From: Chitinophaga pinensis
GTDB lineage: Bacteria; Bacteroidota; Bacteroidia; NS11-12g; UBA9320
Length of the DNA stretch: 59,128 bases
Direction of reading: 5' to 3'
Assembly: GCA_945897885.1 (NCBI GenBank)
Contig: CAMDGU010000013.1
Span: forward strand, 1-59,128
Shown here: one piece after another, positions 7,846 through 17,602 of the stretch
Numbering within the stretch: position 1 is the first letter of the stretch
Layout of the letters: each line of letters begins with the position of its first letter
Program-made: the position numbers and the translations under genes
The notes under the pieces: generated by a model
The model's input: only the letters and a program-made list of their open reading frames with translations
Told to the model about the DNA's origin: nothing
Database searches by the model: none

Positions 7846-8454
7846 ATGAATTTTAGTGTAAAACTTACCGATATTTTTGAAATTGAAGCACAGCCTTCGC
7901 TCAATGAAGACATTTTTATTTCGCAAGACAGCCAAAACGAAGGCTATGTTATTCATTCGTTAAACATACTTGGAAAAGGGCAGTTATTGCTTGGAGATAT
8001 TGACCAATCACGTTTTGAAAACGTGTTTATGCATATTAGTTTAAAATTGCAAAGTCATCTGGAATTGAGGCCTCTAAGCATTGAATTTATTAATCAGCCA
8101 AACCAAAATTCAGATTTTGCTTTTGCTTATTTTCAGGCAAGAAATGCCAAAATAATAAATAATATTAATTTATGGTCGGGATATGCTGTGAGCATGATAC
8201 AAAATCCCGGACAATTCAATTTTAATATTGAAAATCTTGGAAATTATAACCAGCTTGATGGCTCAGATGATATTGAAATCATAAAATCAAACATTGCTAA
8301 AGCACAAATAGATATTTATGATGCAATTCGATTAAAAAACGCGAATACAGGAGATGAACCTGAGGTTACTTTTTTCAATAAGCATGAATATAAATCTAGA
8401 AGAAAACCGAAATTTTCAGATTATTCAGGAAAAATTTCAACAGAAAATATTTAA
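7846..8454 (+). CDS. Unknown cytoplasmic protein
   Basis: 202 residues from the ATG at 7846; a TTG two codons earlier is also possible. There is no signal peptide and no membrane helix. The composition is acidic, with many Asn and Gln, and mixed alpha/beta predicted by eye. The C-terminus is basic (NKHEYKSRRKPKF). I do not recognise the family and see no catalytic motif. It precedes the MDR reductase by 21 bases on the same strand, so the two may share a transcript, although the reductase is an ordinary stand-alone enzyme. Its divergent neighbour is the PycTM-like gene, which makes it worth testing for a defence link, but nothing in the sequence shows one. Confidence 0.7.
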   Translation: MNFSVKLTDIFEIEAQPSLNEDIFISQDSQNEGYVIHSLNILGKGQLLLGDIDQSRFENVFMHISLKLQSHLELRPLSIEFINQPNQNSDFAFAYFQARNAKIINNINLWSGYAVSMIQNPGQFNFNIENLGNYNQLDGSDDIEIIKSNIAKAQIDIYDAIRLKNANTGDEPEVTFFNKHEYKSRRKPKFSDYSGKISTENI

Positions 8455-8475
8455 TCCATAACCTTATAGTCTATC

Positions 8476-9435
8476 ATGAAAGCTAGTGTATATACCCAAT
8501 ATGGCCCTCCGGAGGTTTTACAAATAAAGGATTTAGAAAAACCAACGCCTAAAGACAATGAGGTTCTTATAAAAATTAATGCCACCACGGTAAACCGCAC
8601 CGATTGCGGGTTTCGCAAACCCGAATATTTAATTGTTAGAATTATCAGCGGTTTATTAAAACCCAAGCGAACCATACTAGGAAGTGAGCTGGCCGGAGAG
8701 ATAGAAGCCATAGGAAAAGATGTAAAAAAATTTAAAGTCGGTGATTCGGTTTTTGGCCTAAGTACCTATAATTTTGGAACCCATGCCCAATACATTTGCC
8801 TTGCTGAAACCAAGTCGATAGGGGCTAAACCTGTCAATATGAGTTACGAGGAAGCAGCGGCCGTTTGTGATGGACTAATGCTAGGAATGAACCTTATCCG
8901 AAAAATAGATTTTACCAATCGCCCCAATATACTTATCAATGGAGCCACAGGGTCAATTGTTTCGGCATGTGTTCAACTTGCAAAGCATTACGGTGCAACC
9001 ATTACGGCGGTGTGCACCTCCCCAAACTTTGAATTAATAAAATCCTTGGGAGCTAATGAGGTGATAGATTATGCCAAAGAGGATTTTACAAAATGTGGGC
9101 AAAGCTTAGACGTGGTATTGGATTGCGTGGGAAAAAGCTCTTTTTTTAAATGCAAAAAAATACTTAAACCGGGTGGCGTTTATTTTTCAACGGAATTGGG
9201 CTATTTGTCGCAAAATATTTTTTTAGCACTCCTCACTCCCATTTTTGGTGGTAAAAAAGTAAAATTTCCTATACCTACCGATAGCCAAAAGGATATTGAA
9301 TTTTTTAAAGACTTAATAGAAGCAGGGAATTACAAGGCTGTAATAGACCAAACTTACCCTTTGGAAGAAATAGTAGAAGCCACCAAATATGTGGAATTGG
9401 CCCAGAAAATAGGTAATGTGGTGATTACAGTTTAA
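8476..9435 (+). CDS. MDR-superfamily NAD(P)-dependent quinone oxidoreductase-type protein
   Basis: 319 residues of the zinc-free medium-chain reductase type. The N-terminal GroES-like domain has MKASVYTQYGPPEVL, NATTVNRTDCGFR and GSELAGEIEAIGKDVKKF, with GDSVFGL. The Rossmann part shows NILINGATGSIVSACVQLAK, where the usual GAxGxVG loop is slightly altered, and SLGANEVIDYAKEDF. The catalytic zinc ligands of alcohol dehydrogenases are absent, which fits quinone-oxidoreductase or enoyl-reductase relatives. Substrate is not predictable. It ends only two bases before the end of the convergent crotonase gene, leaving no room for separate terminators. Confidence 0.9.
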   Translation: MKASVYTQYGPPEVLQIKDLEKPTPKDNEVLIKINATTVNRTDCGFRKPEYLIVRIISGLLKPKRTILGSELAGEIEAIGKDVKKFKVGDSVFGLSTYNFGTHAQYICLAETKSIGAKPVNMSYEEAAAVCDGLMLGMNLIRKIDFTNRPNILINGATGSIVSACVQLAKHYGATITAVCTSPNFELIKSLGANEVIDYAKEDFTKCGQSLDVVLDCVGKSSFFKCKKILKPGGVYFSTELGYLSQNIFLALLTPIFGGKKVKFPIPTDSQKDIEFFKDLIEAGNYKAVIDQTYPLEEIVEATKYVELAQKIGNVVITV

Positions 9436-9437
9436 AA

Positions 9438-10193
9438 CTACTTACTCAAAAACGCTTTCATTTTTTCCTTTTGCTCAGGTGTATCAAAGCAAGCCATGTA
9501 ATTTCGGCGTTCAAAAGCAAGGCCATCATTCAGGCTCATTTCAAACGATTTAAGAATACTTTCCTTAGCCATTTGCACCGCAATGGTAGATTGGGATGCA
9601 ATGAGGTTGGCCGTGGTTTCAGCTTCCAATATCAGCATTTCAGTAGGCACTACTTTATTTACCAAGCCAATTCTATACGCCTCATCGGCTGATATAAAAT
9701 TACCGGTTAAAACCATTTCCATAGCTTTATTTTTTCCCACTAATTTAGGCAATCGTTGGGTTCCACCGGCACCCGGCATTATACCTAGTTTAATTTCAGG
9801 CTGCCCAAATTGTGCATTTTCAGCGGCTATTATCATATCGCAAATCATGGCCAGTTCACATCCTCCGCCAATTGCAAAACCGGCTACTGCTGCTATTATC
9901 GGCTTTTTTAATTGTTTAAGACTTTGCCAAAGTCCATACATATCCATCTTCCAAATACCAATAGGGCTTTGCTCGGCTAATGCCTTTATATCGGCTCCCG
10001 CAGCAAATGCCTTGGTAGAACCGGTAAGTATTATACAATTTACAGAATCATTTTTGTCAAGGGTATGCAAGGCAACGTTTAGTTCATTTAGAAAGTCATA
10101 ACTTAAAGCATTTAACTCTTTAGGTCTGTTAAGTGTAACAATCGCTGTTTTCTTGGTCTCGTTTATGCTTACAAGTATATTTGCTGCTTCCAT
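9438..10193 (-). CDS. Enoyl-CoA hydratase / crotonase family protein
   Basis: 251 residues, full length for the family. The oxyanion-hole segments are FAAGADIKAL and AIGGGCELAMICD. Both catalytic glutamates of true hydratases are present, in GGGCELAM and in QPEIKLGIMPGAGGTQRL. Known: enoyl-CoA hydratases add water to trans-2-enoyl-CoA in fatty-acid beta-oxidation; the intact pair favours that over isomerase or synthase relatives. Cytoplasmic. It is transcribed away from the DUF1573 gene with a 12-base gap between start codons, so the two promoters must lie within each other's coding regions. Confidence 0.92.
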   Translation of the reverse strand: MEAANILVSINETKKTAIVTLNRPKELNALSYDFLNELNVALHTLDKNDSVNCIILTGSTKAFAAGADIKALAEQSPIGIWKMDMYGLWQSLKQLKKPIIAAVAGFAIGGGCELAMICDMIIAAENAQFGQPEIKLGIMPGAGGTQRLPKLVGKNKAMEMVLTGNFISADEAYRIGLVNKVVPTEMLILEAETTANLIASQSTIAVQMAKESILKSFEMSLNDGLAFERRNYMACFDTPEQKEKMKAFLSK

Positions 10194-10205
10194 TCAACAA
10201 AAGTA

Positions 10206-10901
10206 ATGATAAGAAAAATTATATACACCCTTTGCATTCCATTAAACGCTATTAGCAGTTTTGCGCAACCCAACGTAGAGTTTGACACTAAAAAAATAGA
10301 CTTTGGAACCATTTTGGAAGGAACCATAAATCCATTCAGGTTTCATTATAAAAATATTGGGAATCAACCCTTCAGTATTTCTAATGTTTCGGTTACCTGT
10401 GGATGCACGGCTCCGGTTTGGTCAAAAAAAGAATTGCTGCCGGGCGACACGGCTTCTATATACATTGAGTTTAACTCGGCTAATAAATTGGGCCCTGTAA
10501 GTAAAGGAGTAAACTTAATGACCAATTGCCCTTCACCATTAATAGGGTTATTAATTTATGCCAACATTATTCCCGATTCCAATTTTATACCAACTTTTGA
10601 TTCTTTAAGTTACAAACCATTAAAAACCACCCATTATAAAAGCTACAATCAGGTGATAGTTTCCTTTAAAACTTTGCAAAAAAAAGGGTTTAATGGAACT
10701 TTGTCTGAGGCTGAAGAATTGATACCGAAAATTATCAAATCTAATAATCAACCGCTTTATGAAATTGTGTGGGTTACTTCCGAAAACGGCTTACTCATGA
10801 TAAACATGCTTGACAAAAAATTTGAAAAAGAGATAATATCTATTGTTAAAAAAGAAATATTAAATAAAAAGAGATTAAGATTTTGGGTTAAGAAAATTTA
10901 A
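10206..10901 (+). CDS. DUF1573 secreted protein
   Basis: 231 residues with signal peptide (MIRKIIYTLCIPLNAISSFA before QPNVEFD). Residues about 22-120 match DUF1573, an Ig-like ASPM/SPD-2-Hydin-type fold: IDFGTILEGTINPFRFHYKN, SISNVSVTCGCTAPVW with the hallmark CGCT, and LPGDTASIYIEFNS. The last 100 residues (SYKPLKTTHYKSYNQVIV and onward) have no recognised domain. Known: DUF1573 proteins are abundant, mostly uncharacterised exported proteins of Bacteroidota. A weak hairpin (AAAAAGCC paired with GGCACTTTT, 10905-10937) follows and may terminate it. Confidence 0.85.
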   Translation: MIRKIIYTLCIPLNAISSFAQPNVEFDTKKIDFGTILEGTINPFRFHYKNIGNQPFSISNVSVTCGCTAPVWSKKELLPGDTASIYIEFNSANKLGPVSKGVNLMTNCPSPLIGLLIYANIIPDSNFIPTFDSLSYKPLKTTHYKSYNQVIVSFKTLQKKGFNGTLSEAEELIPKIIKSNNQPLYEIVWVTSENGLLMINMLDKKFEKEIISIVKKEILNKKRLRFWVKKI

Positions 10902-10973
10902 ATAAAAAAAGCCGCTCCAATTAGAAAGGCACTTTTATATTTTTAATTTTTTTTAGCAAATAAGTTTACCTTT

Positions 10974-11505
10974 TTAATCAACGGTAAAATAGCTACCATA
11001 ATTTAAAACATCACCAACAAAACTACCGCTTGCATTTTTATATTTACCTGTTCCCCCTGAAAAGTTAAACTTGCATTGGCCAACGGCCACACCTGATTGG
11101 TTAGAATACAAATCATACCCATCTGTAGTTAATGTAATCTCATCACCATTTGGGGCAATAAAATTACAACACTGATTATAACTATGAATACCGATAGGTG
11201 CATGGCCCGACATAATATAACTTGCACATGCTTTTGTTTGCGGACCAACTTTTCCAGGGTGTTCTAATTCAACTGTTCCATAATAGTTTCCTTTAAAAGA
11301 ACCATCATTGCAAGTATAGCAATTCATATCAAAGGCTGTTGTGGCTTTATCTGTTAACACGTCTTCTATTTCTTTGTATCCACTCTTTTTGTTTAAAACT
11401 TCGGATTTATTTTGTTCCGAAGTTGCAGGTGATAACTGGTCATCTGTTTTGCTGCACGAACCACAACTAGTGCGAAAACCATATCTAAAAATAATTTTTT
11501 CTCAT
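10974..11505 (-). pseudogene. Small secreted or lipoprotein-like protein with disrupted 5' end
   Basis: The body (from about 11457) reads SCSKTDDQLSPATSEQNKSE and then a Cys-containing beta-rich domain with FDMNCYTCNDGSFKGNYYG, HSYNQCCNFIAPNGDEITL and FNFSGGTGKYKNASGSFVGD, stopping at 10974. The last stretch recalls allene-oxide-cyclase/dirigent-type barrels, weakly. Upstream, no ATG opens this frame before a TGA. An ATG at 11505 begins a signal-like reading (hydrophobic FLDMVFALVVV in a shifted frame), which would join SCSK only with one base added in the A run and one in the TT before CGTGC. Two one-base losses in a lipoprotein signal peptide would explain this; an internal GTG at 11360 is a poorer start. 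Family unknown. Confidence 0.55.
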
Positions 11506-11607
11506 GTTATCTTAGTATTTTAAATTTAAAATTAGGGACTAAATTAAAACGAATAGTTTTAATTGGCACTAGATGTTCCGAACCGCTGCAAAAAGATATT
11601 TCGAATC

Positions 11608-12639
11608 TTAAAAATTTAAATCCTTAGTATAAGTTGAACCTCTAAGTACGCCTTGCATAGCATTACTTATGGGTATTTTTCGCATAGCGGTAATATACCT
11701 GGATGAAAAAATGCCTAAACCATTGGTAATATTGCTATACTCAGGTTTTTTTTGAATAATGCCCAGTGAAGGTTGATTTACTTGTACAAAAGTGTATAAA
11801 TCTTCTCCAACCCCATAATACTCCACGTCGCAATAAAGGGCTTTCCTGCTAATATTTGGATTTGGTAGGATTGTGGCATTCAGTATTTCATAAAAAATAT
11901 TGCCCGACACGGCAAACAATTGTTGCTCTGAACCCCGCAAACCCTTGGTAGGTTTGTTTTTAAAAATTACCCAGTCAAAGGATTTTGTACTTTTAATATT
12001 TGTATCGCTCTTTTGAGTTTCCAAATACCAAAACCTTATAATCATATCATAAGCCTTCACATTTCTTCCCTCACGGTAAAAAACAGACAGAAACGAATTG
12101 GTTCTATCATTAATCGTAATATCCTTGGCTCCCGGACTCACAGGCGATAAGGATTCTAAGAATCCGTTGCTCAAAGTTTTAGAAGAACATTCGTAACCTG
12201 TAGATTTGTTTTTAACTTTAAGTTCATATTCATAATCTTCAAATCCACCGGTAATAAGTCTTGATTCAAATATTCGGTCAGTAATTTTGTAAAGGTAATT
12301 GGGGCTATTAGCAAAAAGTCCCGAATCCTTTTTAATCCCTTCCAAATCGCCATCAATCAGTTGTGGGAAAATGGTATCTATTAAAAATCCGTTTTTTCTA
12401 ACGTATAATTTAACCTCCAAATTAGTTGGGTAAATAGAATCGGACATATTAACAAACTGAAAAGCATTGCCATCAGGGTCTAAAAAAGCCTTTTGAATGC
12501 GGATATAATTTTCAGGAGCAGCAGGATCCAACAAGCCATATACTACAATAGTTTCTTTCCAGGGAGCTGTAATTTTTATTTCATTACTGCATGACCAAAA
12601 GCCTAAGGTAATAATTAGCAGTTTGTATATATTTGACAT
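11608..12639 (-). CDS. DUF4249-like lipoprotein
   Basis: 343 residues starting with a lipoprotein signal (MSNIYKLLIITLGFWSC, Cys at 17). The mature part begins APWKETIVVYGLLDPAAPEN, close to the VVxGxL opening of DUF4249 proteins, and continues with beta-rich sequence such as EVKLYVRKNGFLIDTIFPQL and YEYELKVKNKSTGYECSSKT. Known: DUF4249 lipoproteins are common in Bacteroidota and are often encoded next to TonB receptors; none is adjacent here. Inference: surface or periplasmic outer-membrane lipoprotein. Monocistronic, with a 195-base gap before panB on the other strand. Confidence 0.72.
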   Translation of the reverse strand: MSNIYKLLIITLGFWSCSNEIKITAPWKETIVVYGLLDPAAPENYIRIQKAFLDPDGNAFQFVNMSDSIYPTNLEVKLYVRKNGFLIDTIFPQLIDGDLEGIKKDSGLFANSPNYLYKITDRIFESRLITGGFEDYEYELKVKNKSTGYECSSKTLSNGFLESLSPVSPGAKDITINDRTNSFLSVFYREGRNVKAYDMIIRFWYLETQKSDTNIKSTKSFDWVIFKNKPTKGLRGSEQQLFAVSGNIFYEILNATILPNPNISRKALYCDVEYYGVGEDLYTFVQVNQPSLGIIQKKPEYSNITNGLGIFSSRYITAMRKIPISNAMQGVLRGSTYTKDLNF

Positions 12640-12834
12640 TTATGTATTAAAATAAACTTAGTTTTGCCACGATTAAGGATACAAAAGTCAGGTTAATTTT
12701 ACGATTAATCCTTACCGTTCGACATATATTTGGAATCGTTTGTAAATTATTTAGCAAGTTTTACAAAAGTGTGTCGCTAAAACTCCTTTTTTCAAAGCTT
12801 TAAAAAAATTTAACCTTTTTAGAAAAAGTAGATT

Positions 12835-13650
12835 ATGAGCCATTACAAAGAACTAAAGAAAGTAACCACCAACTCGCTTATTGAAATGAAAGAAGCAGGG
12901 GTTAAAATTTCAATGCTTACAGCCTATGATTACACCTTTGCACTAATTGTAGATGGAGCAGGAATAGACGTAATACTGGTTGGAGATTCAGCATCCAATG
13001 TAATGGCAGGCCATGTTTCTACCTTACCCATTACGCTCGATCAAATGATTTATCATGCGCAATCGGTGGTAAGAGCCACCAACAGAGCCTTAGTAGTTTG
13101 CGATTTGCCGTTTGGTTCCTATCAGGGTAATAGCAAAAATGCCTTGGAATCATCTATACGAATTATGAAAGAGGCCGAAGCCCATGCTATAAAACTGGAA
13201 GGTGGTGAAGAGGTTGTAGAATCTGTAAAACGAATATTAACCGCAGGAATACCGGTAATGGGCCATTTGGGGCTAACACCACAATCCATTTTTAAATTTG
13301 GGACTTACAATGTAAGAGCCAAAGAGGAAAAAGAAGCTGAAAAACTATTGCATGATGCCGAATTACTAGAAGAGGCTGGTTGCTTTGCTTTAGTACTGGA
13401 AAAAATTCCGGCTAAGTTGGCTGAACAGGTAGCCAAAAACTTAAAAATTCCTGTAATAGGAATTGGAGCCGGTGGCGGTGTGGATGGGCAAGTGCTTGTA
13501 CTGCATGACATGCTGGGTATGACCAAAGAATTTAATCCCCGCTTTTTAAGACGCTACCTAAACCTACACGATGAGATAACCAATGCCGTTGGAAAATACA
13601 TTGACGATGTAAAATCGAAAGATTTTCCGAACGCTTCAGAGCAGTATTAA
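12835..13650 (+). CDS. panB: 3-methyl-2-oxobutanoate hydroxymethyltransferase
   Basis: 271 residues, normal length. PanB transfers a hydroxymethyl group from 5,10-methylenetetrahydrofolate to 2-oxoisovalerate to make ketopantoate in pantothenate/CoA synthesis. Key segments: [35 protein letters not shown] (metal-ligand Asp), [11 protein letters not shown] (second Asp), AIKLEGGEE (catalytic-site Glu), [12 protein letters not shown] and [20 protein letters not shown]. All expected ligands are present. No other pan gene is in the window. The Asp-box protein follows after 29 bases on the same strand and may be read through from this promoter, without evident functional relation. Confidence 0.96.
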   Translation: MSHYKELKKVTTNSLIEMKEAGVKISMLTAYDYTFALIVDGAGIDVILVGDSASNVMAGHVSTLPITLDQMIYHAQSVVRATNRALVVCDLPFGSYQGNSKNALESSIRIMKEAEAHAIKLEGGEEVVESVKRILTAGIPVMGHLGLTPQSIFKFGTYNVRAKEEKEAEKLLHDAELLEEAGCFALVLEKIPAKLAEQVAKNLKIPVIGIGAGGGVDGQVLVLHDMLGMTKEFNPRFLRRYLNLHDEITNAVGKYIDDVKSKDFPNASEQY

Positions 13651-13679
13651 GTTTCCCTTTTTTTAAAAAAATAAATCAA

Positions 13680-16493
13680 ATGTTAAAACTAGTTTCATCG
13701 TTTGCGGTAATTCTATTTGCCGTTAATTCATTTGCTCAGCCGTTTACCCCTGCAAAAACACGTTTAGAATCTTTTAAACCCACTGCCGAAAGCCGCTTTT
13801 CCAATCTCAAAACAGAATCCATCGGGCCTACTATCATGAGCGGACGGATAACAGATATTGAGGTAAATCCTGCCAACCCTATTGAAATGGTAGTGGCTTA
13901 TGCCTCAGGTGGTGTTTGGTATACCAATACCAATGGACAAGCGTTCAAACCTATTTTTGACAACCAACATACCATCACAGTTGGCGATATAGCCGTGGAT
14001 TGGAAAACATTTACCATTTGGGTGGGAACGGGCGAAAGCAACAGCAGCCGTTCCAGCTATGCCGGTACCGGAATTTACAAAACCAGTGATACCGGAAGAA
14101 CCTGGAAACATTTGGGCTTGGAAGAAACCCACCACACCGGCCGAGTGCTTCTTCATCCTACCAATAGCAATGTTGCGTATGTGGCTGCCATGGGGCATTT
14201 GTATTCATTAAACGATGAACGGGGCGTTTATAAAACCACAGATGGCGGAGCAACCTGGCAAAAAGTTTTGTTTGTAGATAATAAAACTGGAGCCATTGAT
14301 TTGGCATTTGACCCCACAAATAATGAAACCCTTATAGCCGCTATGTGGGATAGACAAAGAACAGCATGGAATTTTAAAGGTTCAGGAGCGGGCTCAGGAA
14401 TTTATATTTCAAAAAATGGGGGGAGCAATTGGAATAAAATTTATTCGGCAACTAATTTGGGACGAATTGGTTTGGCGCCGTATTCAAAAAATGGTCAATC
14501 GGGAGTTTATGCCATTATTGACGACCAAAATCCTTTGCCTGCCGAAGCCAAAGATACTTCAAAATTTACGTTAGAAGATTTAATGAAACTTGAAAAACAG
14601 CCGGTTGATGAATTTTTAAAGCTTTCGGATACTAAGTTAAACGCTTTTTTAAGAGAAAATGATTTCCCGCAAAAGCTGGATGCTAAAGCTGTTAAACAAC
14701 TTATCCAATTCAAAAAACACAGCGTAACCGACCTAATAAAATATACAGGAAACGCCAACAGCAATTTGTTTAATGTAAACTACAAAGGTTCGGTTATTAT
14801 TAAAACGAATTCACTGGAAACTATCGACTGGCAAACGGTAAACGATTCCATCAAAGACCTTTTTTATACCTACGGCTATTACTTTGGGCAAATGCGGGTG
14901 AACCCTGCCAATGCTGATGATATCTATATCTTAGGTGTTGTAATGGCCCGCTCTACCGATGGTGGAAAAAGCTTTAAAAAACTAAACGACGATAATGTTC
15001 ATGGCGACCACCATGTGCTTTGGATTAATCCCGCAAATGCATCCCATATTATTAATGGAAACGATGGCGGACTCAATATATCCTATGACAACGGGCAAAA
15101 CTGGGTAAAATGCAACAGCCCGGCGGTTGGACAGTTTTACTCGGTTGCCGTGGATGAAGCTGAACCTTACAATGTATACGGGGGCTTGCAGGACAACGGT
15201 GTTTGGAAAGGTTCACGCTATTCAGCCGTTAGTAACGACTGGCATCAAAGCGGTCAATACCCTTTTAAATTTATAATGGGTGGCGATGGTATGCAGGTGG
15301 CAGCGGATACAAAACAAAATTTGGTGTATACCGGCTATCAATTTGGTAACTATTACCGCCTGGATATGAACACCGAGCAATCAAGTTATATAACACCGAA
15401 ACATGAATTGGGCGAATATCCCTATCGGTATAATTGGCAAACGCCTATTCAGTTGTCCAAGCATGCTCATAACATGGTTTATTTTGGGGGCAATTATTTG
15501 TTTCGCTCCTTTGATAAAGGCGAAAGCTGGAAAAAAATATCGCCTGATTTAACAGCGGGAGGAAAAGAAGGAAATGTACCTTATGGAACCCTAACTACTA
15601 TTGACGAAAGTGCTTTAAAATTTGGATTGATTTATACAGGAAGTGATGACGGGGTGATTAGTGTAACAAAAGATGGCGGCAATACATGGACTAATATTTC
15701 CATTCCGGCCTATAAAGGCTATTGGGTATCAAGAGTTCAGGCATCCAACCATGTTGAATCCAGAGTATATGCCACGCTTAACGGTTACCGTAAGGATATT
15801 TTTACAGCATTGGTTTTTAGGTCGGATGATTATGGAAAAACCTGGAAATCCATTAGCTCTAATCTTGGGTTGGAACCTGTAAATGTAATTCGTGAAGATG
15901 TTGTAAATCCTAATCTACTGTATGTAGGTACCGATAATGGTTTGTATATTTCCTATTCAAAAGGCACTGCTTGGGAAAAGTTGGGTGGCCTGCCACGGGT
16001 AGCTGTGCATGATTTGGCCATACAACCCAAAGCCAACGAATTGGTGGTAGGTACTCATGGAAGGTCGCTATTTGTGATGCCTCTAAATGAAATAAACAGC
16101 CTTGATAGTACCAAGCTTTCAAAAGCATTGTATGTGTATGATTTGCCAAAATACAAAGCGTCAAAAAACTGGGGAACCTCCTATTATTACTGGAACCCAC
16201 CACATCAATCAAAAATCACAATTCCGTTTAATACCATAAAAAATCATGCCATTGAGTTGAGCATTACAGACTCAGCAGGAATTGTGATATTTGAAGAAAA
16301 ACTAAACGGCACCAAAGGAATCAATTACTTTAGCTATACATTTATAGCCAACGAAAATCTAACGACTTCCAAATTTTTAAGAAAAGGAAAGGATGGTAAC
16401 TACTACCTGCTAAAGGGAACTTACAAACTGGAACTAAAAGTCGGTAGTTTAATGGAGGAAAAGGCATTAGTATTGGAAGCAGAAAAGGAATAG
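13680..16493 (+). CDS. Large secreted Asp-box (BNR/sortilin-type) beta-propeller protein
   Basis: 937 residues with signal peptide (MLKLVSSFAVILFAVNSFA before QPFTPAK). At least nine Asp-box/BNR motifs (S/T-x-D-x-G-x-T-W type) mark beta-propeller blades: KTSDTGRTW, KTTDGGATW, ISKNGGSNW, RSTDGGKSF, ISYDNGQNW, RSFDKGESW, VTKDGGNTW, RSDDYGKTW and ISYSKGTAW. Their arrangement over about 750 residues resembles the tandem propellers of VPS10/sortilin-like and GH74-like proteins. A 160-residue helical insert (about residues 285-365) interrupts blades. No T9SS sorting domain is visible at the C-terminus (VLEAEKE), unlike other secreted proteins here. No catalytic acid pair is evident, so a binding or peptidase-associated role is as likely as hydrolysis. 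Confidence 0.85.
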   Translation: MLKLVSSFAVILFAVNSFAQPFTPAKTRLESFKPTAESRFSNLKTESIGPTIMSGRITDIEVNPANPIEMVVAYASGGVWYTNTNGQAFKPIFDNQHTITVGDIAVDWKTFTIWVGTGESNSSRSSYAGTGIYKTSDTGRTWKHLGLEETHHTGRVLLHPTNSNVAYVAAMGHLYSLNDERGVYKTTDGGATWQKVLFVDNKTGAIDLAFDPTNNETLIAAMWDRQRTAWNFKGSGAGSGIYISKNGGSNWNKIYSATNLGRIGLAPYSKNGQSGVYAIIDDQNPLPAEAKDTSKFTLEDLMKLEKQPVDEFLKLSDTKLNAFLRENDFPQKLDAKAVKQLIQFKKHSVTDLIKYTGNANSNLFNVNYKGSVIIKTNSLETIDWQTVNDSIKDLFYTYGYYFGQMRVNPANADDIYILGVVMARSTDGGKSFKKLNDDNVHGDHHVLWINPANASHIINGNDGGLNISYDNGQNWVKCNSPAVGQFYSVAVDEAEPYNVYGGLQDNGVWKGSRYSAVSNDWHQSGQYPFKFIMGGDGMQVAADTKQNLVYTGYQFGNYYRLDMNTEQSSYITPKHELGEYPYRYNWQTPIQLSKHAHNMVYFGGNYLFRSFDKGESWKKISPDLTAGGKEGNVPYGTLTTIDESALKFGLIYTGSDDGVISVTKDGGNTWTNISIPAYKGYWVSRVQASNHVESRVYATLNGYRKDIFTALVFRSDDYGKTWKSISSNLGLEPVNVIREDVVNPNLLYVGTDNGLYISYSKGTAWEKLGGLPRVAVHDLAIQPKANELVVGTHGRSLFVMPLNEINSLDSTKLSKALYVYDLPKYKASKNWGTSYYYWNPPHQSKITIPFNTIKNHAIELSITDSAGIVIFEEKLNGTKGINYFSYTFIANENLTTSKFLRKGKDGNYYLLKGTYKLELKVGSLMEEKALVLEAEKE

Positions 16494-16921
16494 GATAATA
16501 AAAATACTTAAAGCGAATGTAATAGAAAGTACTTATTCAACCCAAAGTCTCATGCCCTCAAAATATTTAAAAGCAACATCAGATAAAAAACCCCTGGTAA
16601 AAAATCACCCCTTTAAATCATAAACCATTCCTTCGGCACACATTCCTACTTCAAACGGTAATTATTTATCTAACAGAGATTCATCAATAATATTTTTAAT
16701 TTATTAGCAGTTAGCTATTTGTAGGCTAAGGATGAGTTCAATTTGGCTATTGGACATGGTTTAATTATATTCTATAGTTATACAATTAGAAAAAAGGTCT
16801 CTACAAGAGCGAATATAAAAAATAAGTCGACCAATTAAAATTAGTCAATTTACAAAAAATATTAAAAATAGTTTTATCAGTTTTAATACTGATGGGTGTT
16901 TCAAAAAATAACTTTTTGAGT
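16494..16921. other. 428-base gap with possible short gene remnant
   Basis: Very AT-rich space between two convergent genes. On the minus strand around 16540-16605 a short frame reads FLSDVAFKYFEGMRLWVE then stop, which looks like a protein end, but a stop lies a few codons before it and nothing upstream extends it. It may be a gene remnant. No RNA or strong hairpin recognised. Confidence 0.35.
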
Positions 16922-17455
16922 TTAGCTCATTTTACGACTGGTAATAGCCGTTTTAGTAACCCCTTTTGAAGGTTTAGCTTTAGCTTCAACCTTTTTAACG
17001 GGTTTAATCGTTTTAGATTTTTTTTCAGCTTTATCTGATTTTTCAGTTTCTTCACTTTCAGGTTTTGTGTTAAAATCTACTTTTCCTTTAAGTAAATTAA
17101 ACCAGTTACTCATTTTTTGAATATCAGAATTATAAACTCTTTCCTTATCAAAATTAGAAACGATGGCTTCAAACCATTTTTTAATAGCATCTCCGTTGGC
17201 ATCTTTAGTAAGTAAAACAAAGTTACCTGCCTTATCCGCTTCATCCATTTTAATAAATACTTCTGATAGCTTCACATCACCATCAATGGTATAAACAGAA
17301 ATATCTTCTAAAATTGAAACCTTTTGTGATAAAGGTGTAATGGTACGTTTTGCCGTTCCATCCAATGACTCTAAAACTAAACCTGAAGCGCCTTTTCCAA
17401 TAATTTTGTGCAACCCCGGTTTACCTGCTACTGATACCACGTCTTTTAATTCCAT
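16922..17455 (-). CDS. DUF5606-like protein
   Basis: 177 residues from the ATG at 17455 (an upstream ATG at 17470 adds five residues). The N-terminal 65 residues (MELKDVVSVAGKPGLHKIIG, then GLVLESLDG and SQKVSILEDISVY) match DUF5606, a compact domain conserved in Bacteroidota. A helical middle (about 80-130) is followed by a long Lys/Ser/Glu-rich disordered tail ending TAITSRKMS. No signal peptide. Function is unknown; the basic tail suggests nucleic-acid or ribosome contact, which is inference. Monocistronic and divergent from the T9SS gene at 17603. Confidence 0.8.
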   Translation of the reverse strand: MELKDVVSVAGKPGLHKIIGKGASGLVLESLDGTAKRTITPLSQKVSILEDISVYTIDGDVKLSEVFIKMDEADKAGNFVLLTKDANGDAIKKWFEAIVSNFDKERVYNSDIQKMSNWFNLLKGKVDFNTKPESEETEKSDKAEKKSKTIKPVKKVEAKAKPSKGVTKTAITSRKMS

Positions 17456-17602
17456 TTTGCAAAGAAACACGGTTTTAACAAATCCGTCTTCACTTTTTTG
17501 TAAATATTTTTAACAAAGCTTTTTTAACAACACACTTTGGTAAATTATATCGTACTTTTAATAAAAAAATAGTTTTATTTGCCGACCTTTATTTATTTAA
17601 AC

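Noticed and set aside
8451-8711. 86-codon minus frame across the start of the MDR gene
   Set aside because: Shadow of the reductase N-terminus.
9583-10101. 172-codon open frame on the plus strand opposite the crotonase gene
   Set aside because: Antisense shadow of a gene with intact family motifs; composition is not protein-like and no independent support.
16540-16605. Short minus-strand reading FLSDVAFKYFEGMRLWVE
   Set aside because: Looks like a protein C-terminus but has a stop just upstream and no recognisable parent family; mentioned only as a possible remnant.
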